Below are positions 39,248 to 48,771 of a DNA stretch of 64,000 bases, piece by piece. Position 1 is the first letter of the stretch. Each line of letters starts with the position of its first letter. This stretch comes from Rhizobium sp. R711. Lineage in GTDB: Bacteria; Pseudomonadota; Alphaproteobacteria; Rhizobiales; Rhizobiaceae. A program made the translations under genes and the position numbers. Location: NCBI RefSeq assembly GCF_002211365.1, contig NZ_LOKZ01000001.1:682001-746000 (forward strand), given 5' to 3'. The notes under the pieces were generated by a model, which was given only the letters and a program-made list of their open reading frames with translations, was not told where the DNA came from and did not search any database.

Positions 39248-40837
39248 ATGAGCAATGTCTTCGAGAATGATTCGCCGAGCAATCTTACCGAGTACTCGGT
39301 CTCGGAACTTTCCGGCTCGATCAAGCGCACCGTCGAGACTGCCTTCGACCAGGTGCGCGTGCGTGGCGAAATTTCCGGATACAGAGGCCCCCACTCGTCC
39401 GGCCATGCCTATTTTTCCTTGAAGGATGATCGCGCGCGTATTGATGCCGTCGTCTGGAAGGGCAATTTCTCCAGGCTGAAATTCCGTCCCGAGGAAGGGA
39501 TGGAGGTGATTGCCACCGGCAAGGTGACCACGTTCCCAGGCTCATCGAAGTATCAGATCGTCATCGAAACGCTCGAGCCGGCTGGCGCTGGCGCGCTGAT
39601 GGCGCTGATCGAAGAGCGCAAGCGCAGGCTTGGCGCCGAAGGCCTGTTCGACCCGTCCCGCAAGCGGCGGCTGCCGTTCATGCCGAGGGTGATCGGTGTC
39701 GTGACCTCGCCAACGGGTGCTGTCATTCGCGATATTCTCCACCGCATCTCCGATCGTTTCCCGGTTCACGTCATTGTCTGGCCGGTAAAAGTGCAGGGTG
39801 ACGGCTCCGGCGAGGAAGTCGCGAATGCGATCCGTGGCTTCAACAGCTTCGATGTGCGGGGGGACATGCCGCGTCCGGACGTCCTGATCGTCGCGCGTGG
39901 TGGCGGCAGCCTCGAGGATCTCTGGAGCTTCAACGACGAAATCGTTGTGCGCGCCGCGGCGGAGAGCCAGATTCCGTTGATTTCGGCAGTCGGTCACGAA
40001 ACCGACTGGACCCTGATCGACTACGCTGCCGATGTCCGTGCACCGACGCCGACCGGTGCGGCCGAGATGGCGGTTCCCGTGAAGGCCGAACTGGAGGCCC
40101 AGACGGCGGCGCTTGCCGCGCGTCTGCAGGGCTGCATGAGCCGCCGCATGGATCATCATCGTCAGTCCGTACGGGCTTTGGTCCGCGCGCTGCCCTCTCT
40201 GGATCAACTCTTGGCACTGCCGCGTCGCCGCTTCGACGAGGCGGCCGCCGGTCTTGGTCGCGGCCTTGAACTCAACACGATCAACAAGCGCCGTAGCTTC
40301 GAGCGCACCGCCGCGCACTTGCGTCCGGATGTCCTGTCGAACCGCATCACCGAGCGTCGCCAATTTCTGAATGAACGGATGACCCGCGCCGAGCGGACGA
40401 TCGAGCGCCTTATCGATCGATCGAGAGCACGGGTTGGCCGCGCCGACGCTACTTTTGCGGCACTCCCGGCACGCCTGAAAACGCAGACCGCTCGCCTGCG
40501 CGACCACCTCGCCAATCTGTCGCGCCACGCCGATACGGCGGTAAGGCACCAGCTGACGCGCGCACGCGGCGACGTCACGGCTCAGGATCGCGTGCTGCAG
40601 TCGCTGTCCTACAAGAATGTGCTGAAGCGCGGTTACGCGGTCATTCGCGACGACGAAAACAAGCCGGTGTCACAGGCGGCGATGTTGTCGCCGGGCATGG
40701 GCATTTCCATCGAGTTTGCGGATGGCCATGTGGGCGCGATGACGACCGAAGGCGGGGCTGCGCCCTCCACGTCCAAGAAGCGAGCCGCCAAGCCGCAAGA
40801 TGAACAAGTCCCGCCGAAGCAGGGAAGCCTATTTTAG
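39248..40837 (+). CDS. xseA: Exodeoxyribonuclease VII large subunit
   Basis: This is a 529-residue large subunit that degrades single-stranded DNA with XseB. An OB-fold N-domain (~15-115: [23 protein letters not shown]) precedes the catalytic core with [18 protein letters not shown] [30 protein letters not shown] and [30 protein letters not shown] helical C-terminal region follows. XseB is not in the window. The start is ATG 39248. Confidence 0.97.
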   Translation: MSNVFENDSPSNLTEYSVSELSGSIKRTVETAFDQVRVRGEISGYRGPHSSGHAYFSLKDDRARIDAVVWKGNFSRLKFRPEEGMEVIATGKVTTFPGSSKYQIVIETLEPAGAGALMALIEERKRRLGAEGLFDPSRKRRLPFMPRVIGVVTSPTGAVIRDILHRISDRFPVHVIVWPVKVQGDGSGEEVANAIRGFNSFDVRGDMPRPDVLIVARGGGSLEDLWSFNDEIVVRAAAESQIPLISAVGHETDWTLIDYAADVRAPTPTGAAEMAVPVKAELEAQTAALAARLQGCMSRRMDHHRQSVRALVRALPSLDQLLALPRRRFDEAAAGLGRGLELNTINKRRSFERTAAHLRPDVLSNRITERRQFLNERMTRAERTIERLIDRSRARVGRADATFAALPARLKTQTARLRDHLANLSRHADTAVRHQLTRARGDVTAQDRVLQSLSYKNVLKRGYAVIRDDENKPVSQAAMLSPGMGISIEFADGHVGAMTTEGGAAPSTSKKRAAKPQDEQVPPKQGSLF

Positions 40838-40922
40838 GTAGTCGTTGCGGTCCATTCCAGCGCCGACATCATTGAAATGCAACATATGCGTGTCATTCTG
40901 CTCTTGAACGGGAGGGAAAGAC

Positions 40923-42032
40923 ATGAGGCTTGCATCGTTCAACGTCGAAAACCTGTTCGACCGCGCAAAGGCGATGAATTTGGATACGTGGGCGGACGGC
41001 CGGGCTGTTCTTGACCGCTTTGCCGAGTTGGAGAAGCTGCTGGGTCAGGTGACCTACAGCGACGCCGACAAAGCGCGCATGGCGACGCTCATTGTCGAAC
41101 TTGGCATGGAGAGGAGCGATACTGGCCCCTTTGTCATCCTTCGCCGTAATCGGGGCAGTCTTTTGAAGCGGCCAACGGCCGGCGGTGTGGTCATCACTGC
41201 CAATGGCCGCATTGATTGGGTGGGATCGTTGGAATTGCGTGACGAGCCGATCAACGAGATCGCCATGCAAAACACCGCGCGTGTCATGAGCGATCTCAAG
41301 GCCGACATTCTCGGCATCGTCGAAGTCGAGAGCCGGCCGGTCCTGACGGCCTTCAACACGCAGGTACTGCCGGCCGTTGGTGGCAACCCGTTCACGCAGG
41401 TCATGGTGATCGACGGCAATGACGAGCGCGGTATCGATGTCGGGCTGATGACGCAAAAGGGTTTCGCGCTCGACATTATGCGCAGCCATGTCGACGATAG
41501 GGACGCGGCAGGCAACCCGATCTTCTCGCGCGATTGCCCCGAATATTACGTGACAACGCCCGAGGGAACGACACTGCTTGTCATGGTCAACCACTTCAAG
41601 AGCAAGGGTTTCGGCAGCGCCCAGTCCTCCGACGCGCGCCGGCATTCGCAAGCGCAACGGGCGCGAGAGATCTATGAGAAGCGTATTGCCGAAGGATTGG
41701 ATCACATCGCGCTGATCGGCGACTTGAACGATACGCCGGACAGCGCTCCTCTGGCGCCGCTGAAGGACAGCACGCTCCGGGATGCCTTTACGCATCCGGC
41801 GTTCGACGATGGCGGCTTTCCCGGTACTTTCGGGCTTGGCAACGTCGGAAACAAGATCGACTATCTTTTCCTGTCGCCGAACCTTTTCGAGAAGGTTGAG
41901 CGCGGCGGCGTTTTCCGCAAAGGCGCCTGGCCTGGAAGTCGACCAAAACGCTGGGAGACCTATCCGGAACTGACCGAGCCGAAACACGCGGCATCGGATC
42001 ATGCGGCCATCTGGGTCGACCTGAACATTTGA
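40923..42032 (+). CDS. Endonuclease/exonuclease/phosphatase-family protein
   Basis: This is a 369-residue EEP-fold metal-dependent phosphohydrolase. Motifs in order are SFNVENLFD (Asn), IVEVESRPVL (metal Glu), VNHFKSK (catalytic His), GDLNDTPDS (Asp/Asn pair) and ASDHAAIWVDL (terminal Asp-His). ATG 40923 follows GGGAGGG. It has no signal peptide, so a cytoplasmic nuclease or phosphatase; substrate unknown. It lies 85 bases after xseA. Confidence 0.9.
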   Translation: MRLASFNVENLFDRAKAMNLDTWADGRAVLDRFAELEKLLGQVTYSDADKARMATLIVELGMERSDTGPFVILRRNRGSLLKRPTAGGVVITANGRIDWVGSLELRDEPINEIAMQNTARVMSDLKADILGIVEVESRPVLTAFNTQVLPAVGGNPFTQVMVIDGNDERGIDVGLMTQKGFALDIMRSHVDDRDAAGNPIFSRDCPEYYVTTPEGTTLLVMVNHFKSKGFGSAQSSDARRHSQAQRAREIYEKRIAEGLDHIALIGDLNDTPDSAPLAPLKDSTLRDAFTHPAFDDGGFPGTFGLGNVGNKIDYLFLSPNLFEKVERGGVFRKGAWPGSRPKRWETYPELTEPKHAASDHAAIWVDLNI

Positions 42033-42109
42033 GGCCAAAGACCGGAAGGCCGTTGTCTTCCGCGCCGATGGCTAAGGGCCGACGCCGGTGATGGGCGCGA
42101 CAGGCCCGG

Positions 42110-42592
42110 CTACTCGAATGTCGCCAGAAACTTGCGCAGCAGGGTGTCGAGCTGCGCCTTCTCCTCCACGCTGAAGCTCTGCGTCAACCGCTGCTGATTG
42201 GCGACGTGGGCTCCGACGGCAGTTTCCACGGCGGCAAGTCCCGCTTCAGTCAGGGCGATGAGGACGCTTCGCCGATCGTCGGGATTGAGTACGCGCTCGA
42301 CCAGCCCGGCTTTCTCCAGTTGGTCGATCCGATTGGTCATGGTGCCGGAACTGACCATCGTCATCGAGAGCAGATCGCCAGGTGAGAGCCGGTACGGCGC
42401 GCCTGAGCGCCTGAGGGTCGCCAGCACATCGAAGGACGAGGAGGAAAGCCCCTGCTGCTGCAGCACCTGGTCCACCTCGCGGGCGAGATGCGTCGTCAGC
42501 CGTTTCAGCCGGCCCATGATGCCCATCGCCTCGGTATCGAGGTCGGGACGCTCCTTTTTCCATTGCGCAAGTATCTTGTCGACGCGATCCAT
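42110..42592 (-). CDS. MarR-family regulator (divergent to EamA transporter)
   Basis: This is a 160-residue winged-helix repressor. The HTH reads SPGDLLSMTMVSSGTMTNRI, and the wing carries NPDDRRSVLIALT, the MarR D-x-R hallmark. The start is ATG 42592, favoured over further upstream codons by protein alignment; the ribosome site is weak. Two palindromic sites lie between it and the divergent transporter gene, so it probably represses both. Confidence 0.92.
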   Translation of the reverse strand: MDRVDKILAQWKKERPDLDTEAMGIMGRLKRLTTHLAREVDQVLQQQGLSSSSFDVLATLRRSGAPYRLSPGDLLSMTMVSSGTMTNRIDQLEKAGLVERVLNPDDRRSVLIALTEAGLAAVETAVGAHVANQQRLTQSFSVEEKAQLDTLLRKFLATFE

Positions 42593-42632
42593 CGGCCAGC
42601 CCGTTCTTCTGAGGAGACTGTTATCACGGCAT

Positions 42633-42686
42633 ATCTTGACGTCAAGATAAATGGCGCTACACTGCATTTATCTTGATATAAAGATT
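42633..42686. promoter_or_regulatory. Tandem palindromic MarR operators
   Basis: TATCTTGACGTCAAGATA (42633-42650) is a perfect 18-bp palindrome. A second, imperfect site TATCTTGATATAAAGATT (42669-42686) repeats the TATCTTGA half-site 36 bp downstream and ends 7 bases before the transporter ATG. Both lie between the divergent marR and eamA genes. Confidence 0.8.
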
Positions 42687-42692
42687 CTTGAG

Positions 42693-43601
42693 ATGAAGAA
42701 AACTGGAACGCCGCTTTCCGATGTGCTGATCACGGCGCTGGCGCCGACGATCTGGGGCAGCACCTATGTCGTCACTACCTCCTTGCTTCCGCACGGATAT
42801 CCGCTGACGGTCGCCTTCCTGCGCGCTTTGCCGGCCGGGCTCCTGCTGCTTGCAATCGTCCGGCAACTGCCGCACGGGATCTGGTGGCTGCGCGCATTCC
42901 TGCTCGGCAGCCTCAACTTCTCGTTCTTCTGGGCAATGCTGTTCGTGTCGGCCTATCGCCTGCCGGGCGGTGTCGCCGCGACCATTGGGGCCATTCAACC
43001 GCTCATCGTCATCCTGCTATCGCGGATCTTCCTCGGCAGGCCGATCCACGCTATTGCGGTTGGGGCCGGCATGGTCGGTATGACAGGTGTGGCGCTTCTC
43101 GTGCTCACGCCCAATGCGGCGCTCGACCCGATCGGTGTTGTCGCCGGCATCGCCGGTGCGGTCTCGATGGCGTTCGGTACGGTACTGACGCGACGTTGGG
43201 TCCCGCCGGTATCGAACCTTGCCTTTACCGCGTGGCAGCTCACGGCCGGCGGCATCCTGCTCGCGCCCGTCGCCTTCTTCTTCGAACCCGCACTGCCGGT
43301 GCCGACCACAGCCAATGTGCTCGGCATGGCCTATCTTGGCCTGATCGGCGCTGCCATCACCTATCTGCTGTGGTTTCGGGGGCTCGCGCGGATCGAGCCG
43401 TCCGCTGCGGCCTCATTGGGTTTCTTAAGCCCGGTGACGGCCACCCTTCTCGGTTGGCTGGCTCTGGGACAAAGCCTGACGTCCGCGCAGCTCTTCGGCT
43501 TTGCGATGGTGCTGGCAAGCGTCTGGCTCAGCCAGCGAACGATGACCGTCAGGCCCACTCGCCCTGACGCATCACCGCAACGCGCGACCGGTCCGGCCTG
43601 A
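42693..43601 (+). CDS. EamA/DMT-family transporter
   Basis: This is a 302-residue inner-membrane protein with ten predicted helices in two EamA repeats (for example TIWGSTYVVTTSLLPHGYPL and FLSPVTATLLGWLALGQSLT). It is a candidate efflux system for metabolites or drugs. It is likely repressed by the divergent MarR through the operators at 42633-42686. The last 53 bases overlap the converging aminopeptidase gene. Confidence 0.92.
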   Translation: MKKTGTPLSDVLITALAPTIWGSTYVVTTSLLPHGYPLTVAFLRALPAGLLLLAIVRQLPHGIWWLRAFLLGSLNFSFFWAMLFVSAYRLPGGVAATIGAIQPLIVILLSRIFLGRPIHAIAVGAGMVGMTGVALLVLTPNAALDPIGVVAGIAGAVSMAFGTVLTRRWVPPVSNLAFTAWQLTAGGILLAPVAFFFEPALPVPTTANVLGMAYLGLIGAAITYLLWFRGLARIEPSAAASLGFLSPVTATLLGWLALGQSLTSAQLFGFAMVLASVWLSQRTMTVRPTRPDASPQRATGPA

Positions 43602-44802
43602 TGCCGTCGATATCGACCTGGCCCGAGCCGATCATCCAGTCAATGTGGATCAGGCTCGAGTTGCCGCCCTGGGCCTTGATCTGCTCCTGCGTCAGGTTCG
43701 CGCCATTGACGAAGCATTTCGAATAGCATTGGCCGAGCGCGATGTGGCACGAGGCGTTTTCGTCGAACAATGTGTTGTAGAAGAGAATGCCGCTGGCCGA
43801 GATCGGCGAGGAATGCGGCACGAGCGCCACTTCGCCGAGACGCCGCGCCCCTTCGTCGGTGTCCAGCACCTTGTTCAGAACTTCCTCGCCACGCGAAGCC
43901 TTTGCCTCGACGATCCGGCCGCCTTCGAAGCGAACCCGGATATTGTCGATCAGCGTGCCCTGATGAGACAGTGGCTTGGTGCTCGAAACGTGGCCCTCGA
44001 CCCGCAGCGCATGCGGCGTCGTGAAGACTTCCTCGGTTGGAATGTTCGGGTTGCAGGTAATGCCGTTCTTGGCGGTCGATGAGCCGCCGTGCCACTCGTG
44101 GCCGTCCGCAAGGCCAACCGTCAGATCGGTGCCGGGGCCGGTGAAATGCAGCGAGGCGAAGCGTTCGCCATTCAGCCAGTTCGAGCGCTTGGCAAGGTTG
44201 GCATTGTGCTCGACCCAGGCAGCGATCGGGTCTTCGACATCGACGCGTGATGCCGCAAAGATCGCCTTGGCGAGCTTGGCAACCGCGATGGCCTCCGGAT
44301 CGTCAGGAAAGACCAGCGCCGCCCAGGACGGATTGGGATAGGAGACGATGTTCCAGTTGATGTCGAAATTCGAGATCTTCTCCAATGCCGGCTTGTAGGC
44401 GGCAGAGTTCGCCCGGTTGGCACGGCCAACCTTGGCCGGATCCTGCTCCGAAAGTAGCATCGGATTGTCGCCTGCAACGGCGAGGCGGGCAGTGCCGCTC
44501 GCGTAGGCTTTGGCCATGCCGGCGTAGAGCCAGTCGGAAGCGCGATCGAAGCTCTGATCGTTGCCGTATCGGTAGCGCGCGAGCGTCGACTCCTCGTCGG
44601 AATAGAATGCCGTCACCAATCCAGCACCTGCCATATAGGCATGCTTGGTGATCAGGCGGACGAGAGGCAGGGCGACGACGGGGGCCGTGATTACGAGATC
44701 CTGGCCCGTCTGCAACTGAAGCCCGACCTTGACGGCCACTTCCGCCAATTTCTCAAGCTTTACGGGGTCCACGGAGGTTTGGCTTTGCGGCATGAAGTTC
44801 AT
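43549..44802 (-). CDS. M29-family aminopeptidase (AmpS/aminopeptidase T type)
   Basis: This is a 417-residue metallo-exopeptidase. Family signatures are TGPGTDLTVGLADGHEWHGG, NIPTEEVFTTPHALRVEG (metal Glu) and IHIDWMIGSGQVDIDG near the C-terminus, with SSPISASGILFYNTLFDENASCHIA supplying further ligands. AAGGAG precedes ATG 44802 by 10 bases. M29 enzymes remove N-terminal residues using two cobalt or zinc ions. It is a single gene on its strand. Confidence 0.95.
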   Translation of the reverse strand: MNFMPQSQTSVDPVKLEKLAEVAVKVGLQLQTGQDLVITAPVVALPLVRLITKHAYMAGAGLVTAFYSDEESTLARYRYGNDQSFDRASDWLYAGMAKAYASGTARLAVAGDNPMLLSEQDPAKVGRANRANSAAYKPALEKISNFDINWNIVSYPNPSWAALVFPDDPEAIAVAKLAKAIFAASRVDVEDPIAAWVEHNANLAKRSNWLNGERFASLHFTGPGTDLTVGLADGHEWHGGSSTAKNGITCNPNIPTEEVFTTPHALRVEGHVSSTKPLSHQGTLIDNIRVRFEGGRIVEAKASRGEEVLNKVLDTDEGARRLGEVALVPHSSPISASGILFYNTLFDENASCHIALGQCYSKCFVNGANLTQEQIKAQGGNSSLIHIDWMIGSGQVDIDGIRPDRSRVAVMRQGEWA

Positions 44803-44920
44803 GATCGGTCACTCCTTGAACGAAACGTATTGGCCGGTAGACTTAGACCCCTTTGCGGCGAAATTGAAGCTTGCTTGTCGGCCGATGGCAGCTCTTTGCC
44901 GCCATCGGCCTTCGCCGGGA

Positions 44921-45637
44921 TCAGGCCGCCGAGGCGGACGGTTGCTGCAACAGCACCGCGTCGTGGCGCTTCAGGAAGGCCATCAGCCGGTCGGCATAGT
45001 CGGGTTCGACCGCGGCCTTCACGCTTGGTCTATCGGACAATGCTGTCCGCCAGGCCTGGACGCGGGGCAGGCCGGCAAAGATGCCGCTATCACCGATGGC
45101 GTCGAAGACGTCGAAGTAGCGAAAGATCGGCGCAAACACCGAATCAACCAGGCTGAAGTCCTCGCCCGCGAAGTAGGGGCCGTTTTTCAGTTCCGTTTCG
45201 ATGGTCGCAAACTTTGATGCGAGCACCTGCCGCTTCGCCTCCAACTGCCCGCGATCCTGTGTCGTTTCGTAGACCCAGAGATCGGACAGGATTGAAGAGC
45301 CGAACTCCATCCAGCCGCGATGGCGCGCGCGTGTGAGCGGGTCGGCCGGATGAAGGCGGCGGCCGTCCTGCGTCTCTTCCAAATACTCACAGATCACGCT
45401 GCTTTCGAAGAGCACATCTAGATTACCGTTGCCGTCGCGAATGCAAAGCAGAGGCACTTTGCCGAGAGGCGAGATCTCCAGAAACCAGCGCGGTTTGTCG
45501 GCGAGATCAATATTCACGCGCTCGAACGGCACTCCCTTCTCCGCGAGCACGATCGCGGCGCGCTGTACGTAGGGGCAAAGATGGTGGCTGACGAGCAGCA
45601 GAGCCGAGCCGGATTCTTTAGGTAGTAGATGATCCAT
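44921..45637 (-). CDS. Glutathione S-transferase-like protein
   Basis: This is a 238-residue protein with a thioredoxin-fold N-domain (SHHLCPYVQRAAIVLAEKGVPF; CPY as the glutathione-side motif) and a helical C-domain (~95-235). SPLGKVPLL and FESSVICEYLEE match the glutathione-binding loop. ATG 45637 is chosen because GGAG lies 9 bases upstream; ATG 45652 is an alternative. It is divergent from a marR gene and flanked by its operators, so it probably belongs to a stress regulon sensed by that MarR. Confidence 0.9.
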   Translation of the reverse strand: MDHLLPKESGSALLLVSHHLCPYVQRAAIVLAEKGVPFERVNIDLADKPRWFLEISPLGKVPLLCIRDGNGNLDVLFESSVICEYLEETQDGRRLHPADPLTRARHRGWMEFGSSILSDLWVYETTQDRGQLEAKRQVLASKFATIETELKNGPYFAGEDFSLVDSVFAPIFRYFDVFDAIGDSGIFAGLPRVQAWRTALSDRPSVKAAVEPDYADRLMAFLKRHDAVLLQQPSASAA

Positions 45638-45654
45638 CGTGGCAATCTCCATTG

Positions 45655-45715
45655 TAGATGCAATTGCATGTAATAGCCATTGCGCCAAGATTCAAGATAG
45701 ATGTAAATGCATGTA
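45655..45715. promoter_or_regulatory. Pair of near-identical MarR operators
   Basis: TAGATGCAATTGCATGTA (45655-45672) and TAGATGTAAATGCATGTA (45698-45715) agree at 16 of 18 positions and lie 43 bp apart in the GST/marR divergent region. The second abuts the marR start codon and probably serves in autorepression. Confidence 0.8.
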
Positions 45716-46164
45716 TGAATGAAAAGACGAACAATGCGACGCCCTCCGATACGGTGGTCGATGCTTGGATCGGGCTGATGCGGGCTCAGCAGCGGCTACT
45801 CGGTCAGATCGAAGCAGATCTCAAATCGGCTGGACTGCCGCCGCTCGGCTGGTACGACGTGCTCTGGGAACTCGTGCGATCGCCGCAGGGCAGATTACGG
45901 CCCTTCGAGATCGAAGAGCGAACGCTGCTTGCCCAGTATAATCTTTCGCGACTGATCGACCGCCTCGAGAAGGCGGGGCTGGTGCAGCGACAGACCTTCG
46001 ATCAGGACGGGCGTGGGCAGTGGGTGGTCGTCACCGAGGAGGGGCGGGCGCTGCAGAAGCGCATGTGGACGGTCTATGCCAAGGCCATCGAGGATAACTT
46101 TGGCGCCAAGCTGAGCGAGGCCGATGCCGCGACGCTGACCTCTTTGCTGGCACGCTTCAGCTGA
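45715..46164 (+). CDS. MarR-family regulator (divergent to GST)
   Basis: This is a 149-residue winged-helix regulator. Its HTH region reads PFEIEERTLLAQYNLSRLIDRLEKAGLV, with a wing containing DQDGRGQWVVVTEEG. The start is ATG 45715, which overlaps the 3' end of an operator. It likely responds to an electrophile or aromatic compound and controls the divergent glutathione S-transferase (inference from arrangement). Confidence 0.92.
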   Translation: MNEKTNNATPSDTVVDAWIGLMRAQQRLLGQIEADLKSAGLPPLGWYDVLWELVRSPQGRLRPFEIEERTLLAQYNLSRLIDRLEKAGLVQRQTFDQDGRGQWVVVTEEGRALQKRMWTVYAKAIEDNFGAKLSEADAATLTSLLARFS

Positions 46165-46166
46165 CT

Positions 46167-46640
46167 TCAGGCAATGAGGGGCGCCGCTGCAGCCTTCAGT
46201 GTCTTCAGCGCGTCCTTCGGGTCAAGCCGAACCTGCAGCCCGCGTTGCCCGCCGTTGATATAGACCTGCGCCTCGGCAAGCGCCCCCTCTTCGATTGCCG
46301 TTGGGACGAGCTTCTTTTGTCCGAACGGGCTGATGCCGCCGACGTGATAGCCGGTCAGGCGCTCGGCATCGGCAGGCTTCATCATGTTGGCCGACTTTCC
46401 GCCGAAGGCGCTTGCGAGCTTCTTCATGCTGACCTCGCGATCGGACGGCACGACAACACAGACGGGCTTGCCGTCGACCTCCGCCATCAGCGTCTTCAAC
46501 ACGCGATGAGGCTCCTCGCCAAGCGCTTCCGCAGCTTGCAGGCCGACGCGCTCCGCATTCGGGTCGTAGTCGTAGGTATGGACCGTGAAGGCAATCCCGG
46601 CCTTGCTCAGAACCTGTGTGGCGCGCGTGGTTTTGGACAT
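46167..46640 (-). CDS. ybaK: Cys-tRNA(Pro) deacylase YbaK
   Basis: This is a 157-residue trans-editing deacylase that clears Cys-tRNA-Pro. The family signature is VCVVVPSDREVSMKKLA and GYHVGGISPFGQKK (with the conserved GGxSPfG loop). It is complete by length. It is 3 bases from the ArsC-like gene upstream and probably cotranscribed with it and the M14-type peptidase gene. Confidence 0.95.
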   Translation of the reverse strand: MSKTTRATQVLSKAGIAFTVHTYDYDPNAERVGLQAAEALGEEPHRVLKTLMAEVDGKPVCVVVPSDREVSMKKLASAFGGKSANMMKPADAERLTGYHVGGISPFGQKKLVPTAIEEGALAEAQVYINGGQRGLQVRLDPKDALKTLKAAAAPLIA

Positions 46641-46643
46641 GGA

Positions 46644-46994
46644 TCAGGCCTTGAAGAAGCTGCCGTAGGTCTCGGGCTTGAAGCCGATGAGCAACTTGCC
46701 GTCTGCCTCGACAACCGGCCGCTTGATCATCGATGGCTGCTCCAGCATCAACGCGATCGCCTTGCCCTCGTCGAGATTTTCGCGCTCGGCCTCAGGCAGC
46801 TTGCGAAAGGTCGTGCCGGCCCGGTTGAGCACCGTTTCCCACCCGGCTTCCTTCGTCCAGGCCCGCAGGTGCGCGCGATCGATCCCGACAGCCTTGTAGT
46901 CATGGAACCGGTAGGCGACGTCATGTTCTTCCAGCCAGCTGCGGGCCTTCTTCATGGTATCGCAGTTCTTGATGCCGTAGATGGTGACGGTCAC
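46644..46994 (-). CDS. ArsC/Spx-family reductase-like protein (YffB type)
   Basis: This is a 116-residue thioredoxin-fold protein with a single N-terminal Cys in YGIKNCDTMKKARSWL and the downstream IKRPVV (R-P) signature of YffB/ArsC relatives. The start is GTG 46994, which directly follows the stop of the upstream gene. YffB relatives are thought to be glutathione-dependent thiol reductases rather than arsenate reductases; the single Cys fits that. Confidence 0.9.
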   Translation of the reverse strand: MTVTIYGIKNCDTMKKARSWLEEHDVAYRFHDYKAVGIDRAHLRAWTKEAGWETVLNRAGTTFRKLPEAERENLDEGKAIALMLEQPSMIKRPVVEADGKLLIGFKPETYGSFFKA

Positions 46995-48050
46995 TTAGTT
47001 CTCCAGCGTTCCGGGTTTGCGCGTCGCCTTGCTGGCGGTCTTGCAAGCAATCTTCATCATGTCGGCGCCGCGGCGAACGAGCCGCTGAGAGCTGCGCATC
47101 ACGATCAGGCCAGCCTGCGGCGCGCGAATCTCGATGCAGCCGTCAGCCATGCCGGGGCGGGTGATCAACGTGGCAAGCACATCGCCTTCGCCAACCCATT
47201 CGCCGATGTTGCGATGGAAGAGAACCGTGCCGGCCTCCGGCGCACGGACCATCTCGATATTGTCGAGCGGCACGGCGGGACCATCGAAGGCGGGCAGCGA
47301 GATGGCGGCGTCGATTGCGCCGCGGCTCGCCAGGAATTTCCACAATCCGTCGGCATCCTTTTTCGCCATCTCAGGATAGACATCACGGCGGCCGCGAAGC
47401 TCGACGGTTACGGACAGCTTACCTGGCAGGCGCGATTGCTTCTCCGGCGTCTCGTATTTCCAGGCAAAGCCGACGGCCTCCTCGAAGGCGGAACTCTCGC
47501 CATCGGACAGAAGTACGGCCCCCATTGCCATCGCTGATGCGAGATCGGCCGCCTCCGGCCAGAATGCCTCGTCGATATAGGCATATTCGAGCGATTCATC
47601 ATCGCAATGCAGATCGATCACAAGATCGCAGCCGAGCGCCATATGCAGCAGCTGGCGCTTCAGTTTGTCGACGGCCGAAAGGCGCTCGAGGTCCTCAAGC
47701 AGCCCGTCGCGATCCTTCACCGAGATCAGCGGAAATTCCCGGTTGAAATTGGTGCGCGATCCAAGATCGAAACGGCCCTGAAGCTCGCCAAAATGAGACT
47801 GTGCGGCTCCGATCGGATTGGCATGCGGGACGACGATGATGTCGCTCTTGATCTGGCCGGCACTTTCCGACTGCCGCAGTTTCTCGCACAGGAAATGGAC
47901 CAATGCCGTACCCGGCAGCTCGTTGGCGTGCAGGGCCGCCTGAATGTAGACTTTCGGTGCCTTCGGGTCGCTGCCCTTGAAACGAAGAACCGGCAAACGC
48001 CACTCGATGCCCGCCGTGTCGCCGGCAATAACGATCTCGGACGTGTTCAT
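46995..48050 (-). CDS. Succinylglutamate desuccinylase/aspartoacylase-family peptidase
   Basis: This is a 351-residue M14-type zinc deacylase. Metal ligands are in AALHANELPG (HxxE) and DLVIDLHCDD (His), with catalytic Glu in SVTVELRGR. A C-terminal beta domain (~265-351) resembles a biotinyl-lipoyl fold. ATG 48050 follows GGAGA. It is cotranscribed with the ArsC-like and ybaK genes; substrate unknown. Confidence 0.92.
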   Translation of the reverse strand: MNTSEIVIAGDTAGIEWRLPVLRFKGSDPKAPKVYIQAALHANELPGTALVHFLCEKLRQSESAGQIKSDIIVVPHANPIGAAQSHFGELQGRFDLGSRTNFNREFPLISVKDRDGLLEDLERLSAVDKLKRQLLHMALGCDLVIDLHCDDESLEYAYIDEAFWPEAADLASAMAMGAVLLSDGESSAFEEAVGFAWKYETPEKQSRLPGKLSVTVELRGRRDVYPEMAKKDADGLWKFLASRGAIDAAISLPAFDGPAVPLDNIEMVRAPEAGTVLFHRNIGEWVGEGDVLATLITRPGMADGCIEIRAPQAGLIVMRSSQRLVRRGADMMKIACKTASKATRKPGTLEN

Positions 48051-48116
48051 GTCGGTCTCCGCTCTCATGCCTTGTCGCAGGAGCTTTAAGCGACTTCGAT
48101 AGGCTGAGGCAAGGTG

Positions 48117-48771
48117 TTATCCGCGCGCATGAAGCGGCCAGCGCCCGAGTTCTTGGTAGCTAGCTTGACCCCGGCGATTGTGCAGCAGAACGAATTCGCG
48201 CGCAGCCATCACGACCGGCTTCTGCAGGGCTATCCGCGGCACCACGTCCTTGTCGTAGAGCAGGGTGGCATGAGGTTGAAGTTCGGGTTCAAATTGGCGT
48301 CTGCGCCCAATCGCTGCATCTCGATCGCGATCTGCACATGCAGCTGCCGCAACAGCTCCCGCCCGCCATTGCCGGCAAGCCCGATCGCGTTGTTTTGCGG
48401 CTGCAGGAAGGTGATGACATGGTCGAAGGCCAGCTCGAATTGACATGCCTCGATGGCCGTTCCAGCCCGGCGTGCCGCCGCAATCATCGCATCCGGAATG
48501 CGGGCGCTCTTGCCGACACAATAGAGCGAGACGTGGGACGACCGCCGGCGGCCGTAGCGATGCGAGGGGAAGGTAATCCTGCTTGCAGCCACTGTTGGAT
48601 CGCCACGCATTCGTCGAGCGACTGTGCGTCCGGCAGTATCGCAAAGAAAAGACTCTCCCTGTCGAAGCGCGATGGCTGTTGGCGCGTCTTCGGCGCAGCG
48701 AAATCGAAAGATGCCTGCAAGCTCTCGCGCATGATCGGTTCCTGGGCAACGGCCCGTTCCTCATTCGTCAT
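48117..48771 (-). pseudogene. thpR: 2'-5' RNA ligase (ThpR-type), interrupted by two frameshifts
   Basis: The protein is readable in three successive frames. The N-terminus starts at ATG 48771 (MTNEERAVAQEPIMRESL, then SLFFAILPDAQSLDE). Near 48580-48590 it moves to a second frame (ITFPSHRYGRRRSSHVSLYCVG, with the first HxS). Near 48295-48310 it moves to a third (QFEPELQPHATLLYDKDV, with the second HxT), ending at 48117. Each shift equals loss of one base. The RNA ligase/cyclic phosphodiesterase fold is otherwise preserved with both catalytic motifs, so the loss is recent or a sequencing artefact. Confidence 0.8.

Noticed and set aside
48117..48764. An uninterrupted 215-codon frame as a gene of its own
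   Set aside because: Only its last third resembles protein (the ligase C-terminus); the rest is out of frame with the ligase domain.
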